Positions 27,819 through 42,591 of a DNA stretch of 64,000 bases are shown piece after piece. The DNA is from Kudoa neothunni (lineage: Eukaryota; Cnidaria): contig OZ199838.1 in the NCBI GenBank assembly GCA_964304625.1, positions 11,284,001 to 11,348,000 on the forward strand, given 5' to 3'. The notes below the pieces were generated by a model that did not search any database, was not told the DNA's origin, and saw only the letters and a program-made list of their open reading frames with translations. Each line of letters begins with the position of its first letter. The first letter of the stretch is position 1. The translations under genes were made by a program, and so were the position numbers.

Positions 27819-28802
27819 CTAAATGTATGTATATATTTATTTTATAGATGCTAGGTATCCGTGTGATTGAGTACGTAAATCATTTTGTAGTGATAATTCG
27901 TTACCCTAAATTTACATATCTTAGAAAAAAACAACTCAACATAACCAAGTTGTACCATTCTAAAATTTTTAGGGATATCCTTTTGGAATTAATTACTCAA
28001 AAGCTTACAATCTAATATACTTCCCGATTTATTTCGTCTGTTGAAGATCGGAGACCGTCTATCATAATACGATCATACTATAGAGGTTCAATTCAATTTA
28101 TTGACAAATAATCAAATGATCACACAGTAATCCTCATGAAAGGACAAATTAATTGAACCACTATTTTATATCGAATGTGATTTTAAATATTTTACACGTT
28201 ATCTCATTATTCGAATTAACATTCAAGGCACCATAATATACATATTCCTCACAGCACGATAACCTATGATCTAATTCCATCTTTATTTATTAACAACTAG
28301 AAAAGTACAGCATGGTCAAAATTAAATAATACGATAAGGTTTTCTATCTTGTAGCACAAATAGAATCTTATTTGAAATCCTTATTGGGCAAAAATCGTCC
28401 CTTTTTTTAATATATTAATTAATAGGATGGGATTACGTAATCTCTTAGAGTATTTACATGATAAAAACTTGATCATAATATATTTATAGGATAAATTTAT
28501 ATTTAAATGTACTTTTAACAAAAATTTAACTTTATTGTGAGTTTAATTTGCTTTCCAGCAAAAATAACTTGTGATTAGTTCTTTTTATTAACCCATTAAT
28601 GATTCTACACATTAGTATTTCGAAAAATTTGTTAAAAATTTATTTTCATAAAAAAGTCAGTTAAAAATTTTTAGAATAAAAATATAATTTAATTTAATAT
28701 CACTTGTGGAACCAAATTCTTTACAAACAAATCACATTTGAGCGCAGCTTGGGAGATGCATTTAACATTAATCAATTACTGTGTATAGATGAATGTATAT
28801 AA
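27819..28802. other. Region upstream of calcineurin B
   Basis: It should contain the first coding exon and promoter of calcineurin B, but no convincing ATG exon could be identified. Otherwise AT-rich and featureless. Confidence 0.4.
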
Positions 28803-29788
28803 CAGAGAAGCGCCAAACCGTGGCTTTTTGAACGTTGTGGTTTGGGTCTTGAAAAAATTATTTTTTTTAACTCAACCAGTACGTTAATTCTGAAAACCCG
28901 CACAGTTTAAACTATTTAGTCAAGTGAAGAAATGAATTCGTTAATCGTAAACAGATAATATTTTTGTTTAAAAAACATAGTTGCAAACTACCGTATAGTT
29001 TTAATATTGTATGAAAGCTAAAATTATTTCCAGTTTCATTAGGAAATACAATTAGAACCAGTGTTTATCCGTTACCAAAGTGATAGATGACGAAAGAATA
29101 AAACACGCATTAAGGCTTTAAAGGTGATTCATAATTCCAACTCACCAAGCGAATTATGGAAATACGTTCCAGAAACTAAATACCCAAAATTAAAAGGAGT
29201 TTGTCTCAACTTTTTTCTATCTTTGTAACAATTTATTGTTGTGAGTCTATTTATTCAACGATGAAGTTTGCTCAATCGAGGCATCGCGGATCCCTCCCTC
29301 ACAAACACCTGACGGAACTAATTCGTACAACTTGAACAGCATACGAACCAGATTACCGTCAGCTCACTGATAATATGGAGACGTAAAAACTTGTAACATT
29401 AGAAACAATTTCTAAAAAAAATTCGAAAGCGTTAAATTCTTGTGTTATTACGTTTTTCGTAAATATTTTATTATTTTTGCGACCTTTTTCATAGAGAAAA
29501 GTTCCTTTGATGATTAACTGCTAATTTACTGATTTTGAAAAACCATCATAATTTATACCTGTAAAAAATATAAGTAAATTTTCCAGCGATTGACTAATAA
29601 GAACAAATTCAAAACCCTTTATTTATAATTCTACATCATTTTTTCTTAATATTTACCAACAATTTTCCAAAAATGTGAGTTTTAAATAAGGAAAGGATAC
29701 ACATAAATGATTTTAATGCCTCGTGGCTCTTGAAAACTTTGGCAACCTTAAAATTGGCTCCCGATCTGGGCAAGTCTGGCCACCCCTG
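28803..29788. mobile_element. Probable hAT-type non-autonomous element
   Basis: The right end (29756-29788) read on the complement is CAGGGGTGGCCAGACTTGCC, a typical hAT terminus. The candidate left end at 28803 begins CAGAGAAGCGCCAAACCG, an imperfect match. Flanks GTATATAA (28795-28802) and GTACATAA (29789-29796) differ at one base, consistent with an old 8-bp duplication. No transposase is present. The right end is firm; the left end is less certain. Confidence 0.55.
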
Positions 29789-32700
29789 GTACATAACAGT
29801 AAGTGAACAGTTTGAAATTGAAAACGGAAAATTTTTCTGATAATTTAACATGAAAACATCTTATTTATTGAAACTGATTTTATGTGGCCATTTACTACAT
29901 TTGGAAATTGCTTAGTTTGCTTATTAATTTTGGACTCGTCGTTGGATTCATACATCTTGTTTCTACTTTGAATGTTAGTAATGTATTTTCTCCTAACATT
30001 AACGAATTTATTTGTTAAAACTTATCCACTTTGTCGCATTTACGTGTTTTCTAATAAATTTAAAAGAGGGGTTAATTATTCAAATTACGAATAAGTCATC
30101 AGAACCATTGATATGCTAGGAAACATCTAGAAATACTAATTTTTTTAGTCAAAATATTAATCTCTAGGATTTAATTTAGTTTTCCTCTAGAAAGAATCAA
30201 CCATATCTTTATTAGTCATTAGATATTTGAAATAGGGTTGTCTAACTGAGAATGTGATGATCGATAATGACTCACTGCTCAATTCAGAGGAACGTTTTTC
30301 TTCGTTAAGTTTAAACTAACACTTTAGTTCTTTTTTTTTTCTTAGTATCTCTCCAATGGATTCATAATTAATTATTATACAAATAAACTTATCAAAAACG
30401 TTTCAATTATTCTTTTTCTTGGTACAGAATGATAAACTTTAAAATAGGAATAATAAAAACAACTATTTAATGAGTGAGTTAATTATAAGAACTTGTAATG
30501 CAACAAAAAACCCAATAATTTCATTTTATATTTAATTTAAATTGAATTGAATTGAATATATATTTTGGAAGAAATCAATGTGAGTTGGATTTTTTTACTT
30601 AATTTATCCTTATTTGTAGTTATTTTAATTTTGCTTTCAGAGTTAAGTGACATTTTTTCACATTCAAGGAGGAAACGAACACTCATCTGATATGAGAGAG
30701 AAAGGTGACATTAATATCATATCATAACAAAACAAAAATAATTATTTTACTATTTTCGATGATTTCAAATTTTTTTAAACCAAAATCCGCACGAACTAAT
30801 TTGCCCTAAGTTTTAATATACCATCCTTGATTCCATATAGACAGTTAAAAAATCGATGTCCGAGGGTTGATTTCGAAGGTGTTGGGGTTATTTTCTATTT
30901 CGAATAGATTAAGTCAATGTATTAACAAGATTGTGTGATTCGTTCACGGTGGATTTTTGTAATAAACTATTTTATTTCTTTTAAAATATCGGTTAAACTA
31001 CAGTACTGCGGTATCTGTGTACGAACTTCGGGCGGTGTCGCGTACAACATAGAAAATAAAATAGTTTCCTACAATTTGTGCTGTTAATTCATTTCTTTTT
31101 CAAAATTTTTTTAATTTTTTTTCTTATCACAAAAAATTACGTTATGTAGTTAAATTCAGCTCAAAAAGAATTAATCTATAAACTGGAAATGAATCATAAA
31201 TCGAGCCTATTCGGATTCACGTGGAATCTTTGTTGTCGATAAATACAACAAAAAAATTATTATTTCTCTATAATTTTAACAAAATCGAAGTGTTTGATTG
31301 TTCACTGAATTTTTTTCTTTATATCTGTTAGTAATATGTTTGTAAATGTTCAATCTTGACTTCGTATTTTAAAAACAGAACTTTCTGATGTATTCTATTC
31401 AACATTAGAACGAAGATGTTTCAATCTAACGATAGCATTCCTTAATGTGGTTATTAGTTTATAAATTTTTCCGAGTAGTTTATTTATGATTACAAAAATT
31501 TTATAACAATATTTGTTAAGTTATCTTTTTATTTATACACATTAAGTAACTAAAATGAAAAATATTAAATAATCATTTTTTTATCAAAATAAACTTCTAA
31601 AGTGAAGAAATCGTCACAAATCCAACTACACGATTTTTAATCATTATAAGTTAAATCAATTATGGATGTCAATAAGTCAAAAGCATTTTTTTATTATTTA
31701 TCTTAACAATATAAAAATAAACATTTATTACCTAGTTTTTGAATATAAAATGAACCATTACGTCATATTTAATAATCCACTTAAATATTTTTGTGTGGTT
31801 GAATGTTTCAAACGTTTTACACCAACATAATTAATTTACTGAGATGTATATCTAGCAAAATGTTTGTAAAAACTAGTGAAAATCACAAAACGTTGTAATA
31901 ATGAAATTCCCATCCAAATCCTTAACAATCCTCACTTAACACATAATCACCCTCGTTTTTTTAAAGGCCTAATTGCATCGCATAGTCCATGCATAACTGC
32001 TCAAAGCTTTTGAAACTCAAGAACATTTATCATTCTTAACTTCAAAAGTGATTCATGGAGTATTATGATTATAATGAAATATTTAAGCATCACCTATAGA
32101 ATATAATAAGAACAATTATTTATTAAAAATATTTATTTGATGTTAAGTTGAGTTTTTATTAAATATTCACATTTCGAGTCAGATCTCTCATCTATAAGAA
32201 ATTAAATTTTATGCTGTACTTTTCTTTATTGGTTATCTACTTAACAAAGTTTTATTATTAAATTAAATTAAAATAAAATGACAATGAAATATTTAAATTT
32301 CGAATTCTATTAAAAATATTTTTATTGAGATTTCCCCAAATTTTTTAAACCTAAGATTCTGACTATTAATACAGTTTAATAATTATTCTTGTGATATATA
32401 GTTTAAAACTTATGCTAAATAATGAAGCAATTATGAGACTAATGTTATGAGTAAATTTAATAACCAAGTAAATGAGAAATTATCGAAATGTATATTTATT
32501 AGCTGTGTTTATTGTTACTATCTATTCAACCCTAAACAGGAAATACTCCTGCTTTGATTCCAATTTTGGTTCCATAATTTTTTATTTATAAGCAATATTT
32601 GCGGTTAATTTTTTAGAATCTAGTAAATATATATTTATTTATTGTAGAAGCGTAGCGGTGAACCAAAAATTATTAAATATAATAATTAGTTTTATCTGCA

Positions 32701-33908
32701 TTTATGATCCTTAACAAAAACTACTTCCAAAATAGAATGAAACTAAAAGTTAATCCAATAAAACCCATTAAATACTCAATGATGGTAACTTTATGCAGAA
32801 GCCTATTTATTTTGGACGACTCACATCTTTAAATTTCCTTAAAAATATTCTCCATTCGAATTAAATTAAAACATTGAAATTTATTTAGCTCAAACAAAGT
32901 CAAAGGAAAAAACTGCCGATTTATCATGCATTATGCGCAGGTAATGTTCGATGGGTCGTCGTCAACGGTGAAATTTTCATGAGTGTCATATTACTTTATT
33001 TTTTATTCTGGAGACAAAGTAAGAATTGTTAACTTTTACGTAAATTTAATTAAAGTATATAAAAAGATATAAAACAATATATTTGTAATCGTTAACATTC
33101 GGGGATTTGAGCAGAACGTGTGAATCACGTCATGATTCAGCCGGTCGAATCATCTCTGAATAGCGGTCGCAGTCCTACGTGAATGATTTAAGAAAATGAT
33201 AATTTCTATTGTCTTCTACTTCTGTTGTTATTGGGGTCACTTATACAATTTTTCACGCGTGAAAAAACTTAATACCAATAATTGGCTATTATTACCGAGC
33301 ATATGTTGATATTGAGGTGAAGAGGTCTTCGTTGTCTTTCCGTCAATTTTTTAATTGATTGATCCGATCTAAACAATTAGCGATATAATCACATTTCACG
33401 CCAATGTGTATTCGGTTATTGACAGGAAATGGTCTAATCATTTTTTAATTTCCCAATTAAATTATTCTCTAGTATAAATATTGCTAATTAATTAAAATAA
33501 TCACAAAATCAATAGTTATGATGATAACGTATGAACACGTTATATTTTATCAAAATCTTTTCAACAACATTTCCAATTATCAAGATAAGCATAATTTATC
33601 TATATGGATGCAATAGGATTATAGTGATTAATAACACGTAATTTGAACACATTAACAGCACGTTAACTGCATATTGAAGGTGCCTTATACACGTGAAATT
33701 TGATAGTTGTTAATAGTGTATACTGACAACAACTATTTTCGATTTTGAATCATTTACTGGATATTGTTGCTGTAATAAAAATCAATATGATCGATGCATT
33801 AAATTTTATTGATATCTATAGATCGCATTGGCTTTAGCGGACAAATCTAGTTGAGTTAATCCATCAGGCTTTGGTCACAATTTGTACTTCTTACGCTTTC
33901 AGCTATCC
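29789..33908. other. Long intergenic region
   Basis: Over 4 kb with no supported gene. It contains a large hairpin at 30964-31067 and, near 32641-32690, a short sequence (GAAGCGTAGCGGTGAACC) related to the palindromic core of the repeats at 49930 and 55335. A GC-richer stretch at 33100-33180 has no assignment. Confidence 0.5.
30964..31067. repeat. Inverted repeat / hairpin
   Basis: AAACTATTTTATTTCT at 30964-30979 pairs with AGAAAATAAAATAGTTT at 31051-31067, with one unpaired base. The loop is unusually GC-rich for this locus and contains a second inverted pair (GTACG / CGTAC). It may be a tiny MITE or a cruciform; function unknown. Confidence 0.6.
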
Positions 33909-36900
33909 ATGAGCAAACCAACAAACACATTGGAAGTGCTGTATTTGAAGGACAAAAATGGTCGAATCCTTGACAGATTAGACCTCGTTCTTCCGGGAAA
34001 TATACCAGTTTTTTGCCTGGAGAGTTCTGTTTCTATGGTGATAAATCTGTCGAGCGTATAGAGTTCTAATGAGAATTTAGATCAGAGAAACGGTCGTAAA
34101 TGTTGACACCTCTTTTTATGTTAAAGAAGCTGACCAAGTAGCAGCAGCAACCGCACATCATCTTATTGAGCATATTGCTGAATCCTGCGATCAGAAAAAC
34201 GTTATTGACGATCAAAGGAATGATATTAATGCAGAGGAGTGTCGAATTAACAAATTAACAAATACACCTATACAAAAAGTCTATAGTTTAGAAAATTCCT
34301 CACTTCACAATGAACTACCTACCAACGTCCCACATATCGATAGTTACACAATAACTACGATATCTAATGCAATATTTGCTATTAAAACATCTCAATACGA
34401 TAAAAAATCGATTTTAGGTTATTTGGATATAATGCAGACTGCATTGGAAGATATTAAAAAAAGTGTAACTGAGAGTTTTCAAGGATTTGAGGAACATCAC
34501 GAAAAGCCCCTATTATGTATTATCGAAGACAAAATCAACACATTGGAGAATATGCGAATTCAACTTACGGCTAAATTACATTCACCGTTATCGTATATGA
34601 TCAATTTTGAATCTGATATCCATCAACATATTCGCATTACTAGTCAGATAGTTGAGTTCATGGGCACAAGCATAGAACAACTCAACATAGAGAAATGTGA
34701 AGATTGTGCAGTTTTTGTTCAAGAGATATTGTTGGTTTTGTATCCATTCTATCAAGCCAAATATATGTTGAATGATGAGATCATAATGAATAATATAAAT
34801 AATGTGGATAGACAAAAATTCGTGTTTCAACTCTGTTTGGATACGTTAACTTTAAAAGGTGGGATAGCTGACAAAGTATCTCATGTGAGGAGTCACCAAA
34901 TTGGAAATGGTTGTGGATTAGACTATCTTGAGCGATGTAACCAATGTGTGGAAGCATATGAGGATGTATTGGAGTTTGGTGAAAATTTGATAGATCGCAT
35001 AGAAAAGAGGTGTGAAAAATTCGTCACTATTTTACAGAATAATATGGCCGATGTGAATGGTGTTTACAGTGACTATTTGTCGTATCTGAACGATTATCAC
35101 CTGCCATTCAAATTATGTGCTATGGTCAACAGTAGAAGTGTGATAGATTATTCACATAGGAGATCGTTTGAATTTGTAGAGCGATTGATGAAGACGAAAG
35201 GAAGAACGGAAGAGCAATACGCATCGATTCCATTCTACAATTCACTGAAAACGAAAATTTTGGAGGACTCGACCACCATTGAAATTGAAAACGAACTGCG
35301 ATCCAACATCATCAATCTACAAGCTGCTGTGGTTGAGTCTGAAACACAGCTGAATAACCATCAGGAGTACATTTCATTGGTTGATGTGTTATCGGACGTG
35401 GCACAAATACTTGAGTCAGTTGTTGGGTTGAATGCCAATCGTAACATTCACGTTAAAGACTGGTCAATGTTTAATTCGATCAGCGAATCGATTTGTGAAA
35501 CGAGACCGATTGCGAATGAGGAAAGAATAAAGAATGGTCTGGTGAAAAAATTGTTGATACTTTCCAATGAAATCTACAAGAATTGTGATCAGTTATGCAA
35601 CACTCAGATATCGGTCGGCAGTGGTAGCGCTATTGTTATATGGGATATTGATCCTACCGTCACCTATTTCAAACAAGTTTATGACATATTTCTGGATTTC
35701 AGAAGCACACAACAAGAATTTCTACAATTGGCATCCTCTTTTTACAACCAGAAAGATTTTCCTACAAATATTGGTGATGATTTTATGCGATTGAAACAAT
35801 ACTATCAAGATCTACACTCAAATATTATCACCAACATATTACCGAAAAGAGATAGTTGTGATGAGAGATTTCATTTGGAAATGTTTGACAGTTTCTATGA
35901 TACATTTTACAGCGCTAGCAATAACCACGACTATATATCTATACACTGTTCCAATTATTTGAAGATGTGCGACGATCTAGTACCATTGGTTAATCAAAGT
36001 GGTAGATTGTACTCAAAACTTGATGAACTTTTGGCGGAAATAATTAAGAAAATCAATACCATTTATGATGTTGTTGGTGATTTATCTACATTGGAAACTG
36101 TTGGCGCGGTTGTCTCCGCTAACAATAATTCCAACAAATATGATGATATAGACAAGAATTTTGTGGAACAGATTGAAATTGATTTGCGCTCCTATAGGAA
36201 AAAAGTGGAAAAGCTGAACAAAAAGTTTATCATTCTGATGGATAGATCCGTGAAGATAATTCAGTTATGTGCGGATCTGGTTTACGATTTCAGAGATTCG
36301 ATAGAACCTATTTTTCCCAATTTTGTTACCATTATCAATCGCATCCATGAACAACTACATATTCTTTCCGAATACAAATCAAAACTTTACCTCATATTGA
36401 CCAATAACGGACAAGTGGAACACGAAAACAAGCTTCATCATATCAACAATGTGATACAACATCAATGGACAACGTTGGGAGAATGCTACCAAACTCTATT
36501 GACGAATGAGGATACCTCCAGGAGCAACATGTCTTTTCCTTGTGTTTTGCGAACTCAACACACAATTATACGTGCTAAAGCTTGTTACATGCTATGCAGA
36601 ATCGATGAGGGTTGCAGTTTTGTGAAATTTTGCGATAGAATAATGAGAAATAGTAACAGTTTAAAAGTGGACCATGAAAAATATCAAATTCTTATTTCAA
36701 TGTATGATCAACAGCTGTCCCACTTGAAGCAGCTTGTTGAAAATAGAATTGATCAGTTAGACAATGAAGAGCACGAATTGGTCAAGTTGTTTCATGCAGA
36801 CAGTTGTTCGGTGGATGTGTTACAGCACACTCAAGCTACCTTGTGGGATGCCGGTTTTATCAAATTAAGTACTAATGATGATTGTTCCTCATTGATAACT

Positions 36901-39900
36901 TCAAACGATAGTCAACTCGACCAAGCTATGTTACAACCTATAGAATTTTACGTTGATTACAAAAATGAATTTTCAACTCCAAATCCTCATATGAAGTTGT
37001 TTCATCATCTTTACTCTCAACGTGTGGAATCGTTGAAACAAATAGCGGATAAATACAATGCAATGGGTAGAATGGCTAGTTATTTGGTGACCAAAATAAC
37101 CTCACTTAATAATGAACTAATGCAGCATACCAAGATGCATAATAATCACGATAAATGTTGGAATTTTACTACACTTGATAGTTTGAGTGTCGTCCTTGAT
37201 AATTTTGCTATTTGGCAGCGCAAAATCACACTTTTTGCCAAATTAACTCAAATGATTAGAAGTGTCACCAGCGATACAGCACAGGAATATATTTATTCAA
37301 TGTTGCTGAGCAGAGCTGGTGAATTATTTTCAGCCAAAAAGTTAACTCTGGCATTGGCAAGCGAATATTTTTTCGATCTCAAACACATGGAGTGGATGCA
37401 GCTTCATCTCACTGATTGCGAGTATGATTGCAACGAATTGGATCACTTTTTAGATAATGTTCCTTTCAATATGTCATCGTCTTCTATTAGCACTGATTTG
37501 GCTGAAATTGTCCATCTACTCACTCAGAAACTCACCCTCATTTCAAGTCACCACGAAAAAACTTCACTTACCCTCAATTTGGCCCGTATACAATTGGAAA
37601 CTGTAGATTCGATTGATACTCTTCTCATAAAACAACAACTTTCAACAATGCCAGTCGAAAAGATTCTTCAGTCTTTTAGAAATGCCCTCGAGAAATTTAT
37701 TGCGACAGCCATCCACAAACTAAACACGATAAAACCTCAATTGGATTTGATATCAAGTTGTCAGCTGATTTTTCATCATTTCTACAGTGAGATAGCGTTG
37801 GTTGATGGCTGCTCATCAAAAGAACCCAATGCTGATATTTATCTCCATTCACTTTTCTTACTCAACAAAATACCCAAAAAATCATTTTTTTTTAAAATAT
37901 ATCCTACATTATATAATTATTTAAAGAACCAACTCGAAAAAATTCCCGCATATGATAAAGAACATAAAACAGCTGTTGCTATTGGTGATGATTTAGAACC
38001 ATTTATCCAAACAAGTCTGAGAGAGAAAAAACTTGTTTATGAGCTGTTTGATATTTGGAAACAATTGGAAGTGTTGTGTTTGAATAAATTGAACACTGAT
38101 GATATTTCCGATATTTTAGCTAAAGTGGAAGCTTTACAGCGTCATGATTTACTGTTGAACGAGCAATCCAACATTATTTCTGTTACTAACATCGATAGTA
38201 TTACTGTTAGTAATAAACTTGAGGCGGATAGGTTGTCGAGTGAGAATTTGATTGGCTTAAAGACAAAAATTATCAATACACTGAAAAAATTGTATGATGC
38301 CATCAAACACTTTATTGATCAAGATATGTGGTTAAATGGTTTCGTTGATAATCTCAACTCTTATGTCTGTAATGTGGATGAACAGTTTCAGGATGTTAGA
38401 AAGCAACTTGCGATTTCTACACAACTCCAGTCATTTAATCAGTATCAGGGCTCACTTGATCAATTATTAGATGAAGTCGCTGGTAAAATAAGATCGATTG
38501 ACAGTGAAATAATCAAAATTGGAGGCTCTGTTTACAGTTTGTGGTATGTGGATTCGGCCAGAAAATGGTGTGTTATGTTGTTGGAATTAAAACACAAATT
38601 GGTTGATATGAGTAAACAGTTGGTGCTATTGTGTGAGGAATTCAACTCCAAAATGCGTTTCTGCAAAGAAATTGATAATGAATTAAACCACATTAAAAAT
38701 CATATGGAGTCGAATGAGAATCTCATCCATTCACTACAACAATATCAAATGAACATTATATTGGATGAGAGTGTATCTTACGAAGCTATTATGAATGTGA
38801 TACAAAAATTGGATACTTATATAAAAGATGTGGATAGTTATCGACCGAAAATTAATGCAATCAAAGACGACATTATTCGTTTTGATGATCCTAACTGCCG
38901 TCATACTGAGAGTGGCTACAGCTATGACTTAAATACAAAGGACAAGCTCTACATGAAGATATGTGCGTTGGAATTGCGACTGTCTAATTTCGATGTTGAA
39001 TCACAAAGCTTGAAAAAACGGTTGTTATTAGATGCCACCACCAAAGATGTGCATTCGTTGAATGCGTGGTTGGATAGGAGGAAGGAGATGATTTTGAATC
39101 GATTTGAACAACTGAGAGAATTATTTAGTCATTCAATCACAAAAAAAATGCTCGAAAGTTGTGTTAAATCAGAGTATGAGCATTCAAGTTGGTTGGCTGA
39201 ACGTTTTATACAAGATATTCAGGTTATTTTGCTGGTTTGCGGAAATTTGGTTGAAGAGGGCGCTGGTGGACAACAACCAACAAGTGATAATAGCTGTAAA
39301 GATGATTATGTCGAGATATTACCATCCATTTCCAAATATTCGGATACAGTCCAAGCTGAATTACAATTAATTAAAATGGAATACAACGATAGATTGACTG
39401 AGTCGTGCTTGTTCTCAGATAATCTGAGAATCCACCTCCAACAATTAGACGATTGTCTTGTGTTTGGGGAGCTGATTGATCATTTCACCAATATTGAAAC
39501 TATGTTCAACGATAAGATATCGTTGTATAGACAACTTATTGTGAATAATGAATCGGAATTCGTTTCCAAACATAACCATTTTAACAATCGACTATCCGAA
39601 CAACAATCCTACTGGAAGGATTCAACTATTACTCGTGGTGATGCTTCTGATGATGATGCAGCATATTATCTGTTGTTGTTAGCTAATAAAATGACTATTC
39701 TTAAGGATAAAATAATAAAATTCGAAACTACGCGCACAAAAGGAGATATTTTTGATAAGAGATTAAGACTGATCGAAAATGACATTGAGAAAGGTGTCCA
39801 ACTGAAAAATCTTATTCTAACCTCCTGTTATTCGTTCCATCAACTGGCGTTGTATGTTGGTCAGTTGGTAGATCTCAAATGTGAACTATACCAGCATAAA

Positions 39901-42591
39901 TTGTTTGTTTTTAACTCAACTTACGAATTCGTTTGTTGGGACGATCATCTGCTTAGCAGCAAACTCGAAAACCTAACAGTAACTATTGACCATTGTGAAA
40001 AATACATATCAACTGCTCTTAAAGAGTTAACCACTGGAGGTTTCTACATTCATGATGAATTGCTAGATGTGTGCGAAGATGATACATCACAACCAAAAAA
40101 ATTATTCATTATCAAAATCCGCGCTATGCAAAATAAGCTAGATCGACTAATCATTGATAAGCAAGAAATTTGTAAAGAACGATTTAGAGATTTGATTGAA
40201 TTGGCGCCTGTGTTGGATGCTGTCAACTATTTGATGTTGTTACCTAAAAAATGCAACACCAGCAGCAGAAGTAGCAGTCAGAGTATTGATGCTAATATCG
40301 ACGCAAAATTGTCAATCCAAGCTGAACTAACTCGTCTGCTTGAATCAATTACAAAAATTGCAATTAAAACAACAATTGAACAATCCAGTGACACTGTTGT
40401 AGACAATGATTGTTTGACTGTTCACTCGGATTGGCTTGGTCTAATCGAAACTGTCTTAGATACGATTCAAAGTTTTATCGTCAATCGACAGTACTCAAAC
40501 CGAAAAGATTGTGACTGCATTTATAAGATAATAAAACTGTTAAAAAAACAAATTCGCCGCCAACAAAAGTTTTATGGAGAATATATTGGTAAGAGCACCT
40601 TCACAACAAATGAGGAAAGTGGGAGATTGTCTCCTCTTAATCGTCACATCAGACAACACTCGTCGCCCGTAATAGTTTTTGAACAACTATGCCAACGATT
40701 TGAGGATTTAAATCGTAGAACTTTGACAACGAAAATGCTCTTGAAAAAATTCATCCGAAAACAACATCGACTAAATAAATGTGCATCTGAATTGGGCGAT
40801 AGTTTACATAGAATCCAGTTGATTATCTCCATCAATCAAACACCACTCAATCAAAATCAATTCAATGTTTTACGGAAAAATCTTGAACAATCCTCCATTT
40901 TGAAGAAAATTTTCGATTTGGATCTCTCGAAAGCTGTCGATGAAATCGATAGCTTGAATAACGAATTGACAACCGTCAAAAGTAGCTTCGGTTTCAATTA
41001 CCACAATCACCAACTACAACATTTATGCATTGAAAGCTCCAAAAGATTTTCTCATAGGAAAATTGTCTGCTCCAATATGGTCAAATATCTAAGTGATGAA
41101 TATGATATGCTTAATTCTGATTTGGAATTGATAAGACAATTCGGTGTGTGGATGACTACCTTGGAAAAATCATTTAAGCATTATAGTAGCTTTGCAAAGT
41201 GCAACAGCTACGTTACCATAGAAGAAGTTTTTAATAATAAGAACCACTTAAATCAACTAAGAATCGATTCAATAAACAAAAAATGCAAATTTAATGAAGC
41301 ATTACGCCGAATTTTGATGCTACCCATAGATGTGATTTTTCCTCGTTGATGATGATTTATAGCTTTTTTGTATGATTTAGAACAATAGTCGAGTCGAGTC
41401 TTTTCACAGCATGGCTAGTATGTTAGCTCAAAGATGGATCGCCTTTGAACGACAACTGGACGAAAAATCACGTTTCCTTGCAGCGCAAATTTTACAATTG
41501 ACACATGAATCAAAAGATTCTAATGTCGATAAAAATAATTGGAGGTCTCTATTAATCCAAACGCAACCACCAATAATCACTAAAAATAAGGATACTATCA
41601 CAAATGATAACAATTTTTCATTAAATATTGCTTTAAATTGGCCAAAACAGAATGTAATTTTTTTTGATGATTAATTTATTAACTTTTGAAATTATAGAAT
41701 CCTAAAAAATCTTCACAGCAACGCTATCAACAACGATATCAACAACTGAATCAGGGCGCTTTTATATACTTTCTGCTAGAAAACGACTTTCAACTTAAAA
41801 TCGATGAGGCTAAATCAGTATATTCTAATTTGATTTTTTGAATATAATTTGTATTTTTAGATTTTCAATTATCTCTCCAAAAATAAAAGATTTGTTGATT
41901 ATGAGAATTTTGTGAGCGCAATCACTCCTCGAAACTCTGCGCACAGTGCACTTACCAAAGAGGATGATTATTCTGTTAACGCTACCGAATACATTGACAA
42001 TCAACTGATCGATGTATTGTTCAAATGCACATGTGATATTCCTATTCAAATTAAGCGTGTAAGTGCATATTTTTAGCTGTTTTAATATTTTTTGTAATAT
42101 TGACCGATTTGGGGTTTAGGTTGAAGGAAACAAATTGATTGTTGGCAAAAAAGGAAAGTTGTACATGATTAGGGTGGTGAAATCGACTGTTATGGTGAGA
42201 GTTGGAGGAGGTTGGGAAAATTTGAACGATTTTATCAACAAGTTCGATCCTTGTCGAGTGACCGGGCACAGGGGTAGGTCGTCAGTGAATGAGATCAGCC
42301 AATCTGTTAGATGGTCTTGTCAATCACCATCTTTGTCAGAGATCGAGCTAAATTCGTAAGATCCATATGTGTTGTATTTGACTGGAGAATGACTGATGTT
42401 CTTTTAGCAGGAATCGCCTTAGGAATCGACTCTCAACTGTCACATCATCCACACTCACCAAAATGTTACTCTCGTCTTCGGGAGAGACTCTAGCCGTACG
42501 AAAACAACTTAACAATAATTATACCGATGAGCTAACATCCAATGATGATAGTTCAATGTTTTTGGACGATTCACATAATTTGTCCAACTAG
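33909..42591 (+). CDS. Spectraplakin-type cytoskeletal linker with GAS2/GAR domain
   Basis: Very long rod protein ending in a microtubule-binding GAS2-related (GAR) domain, as in spectraplakins (MACF1/dystonin/Shot). Exons: 33909-34037, 34081-41331 (7,251 bp), 41381-41653, 41698-41817, 41861-42058, 42120-42355, 42411-42591; about 2,795 aa. The giant exon is helical, Leu/Lys/Glu/Asp-rich with sparse Trp, consistent with divergent spectrin repeats. Near residues 2,565-2,610 the EF-hand pair of the family is recognisable by alignment (SIFNYLSKNKRFVDYENFV, then AITP), but the calcium ligands are gone. The GAR domain spans about 2,645-2,715: FKCTC, KSTVMVRVGGGWENL, FDPCRV. No calponin-homology actin-binding or plakin domain was found at the N-terminus, where the protein starts MSKPTNTLEVLYLKDKNGR. 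The last intron has a tandem acceptor (TAGCAG, 42405-42410); both choices stay in frame. The exact number of rod repeats is not determined. Confidence 0.85.
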
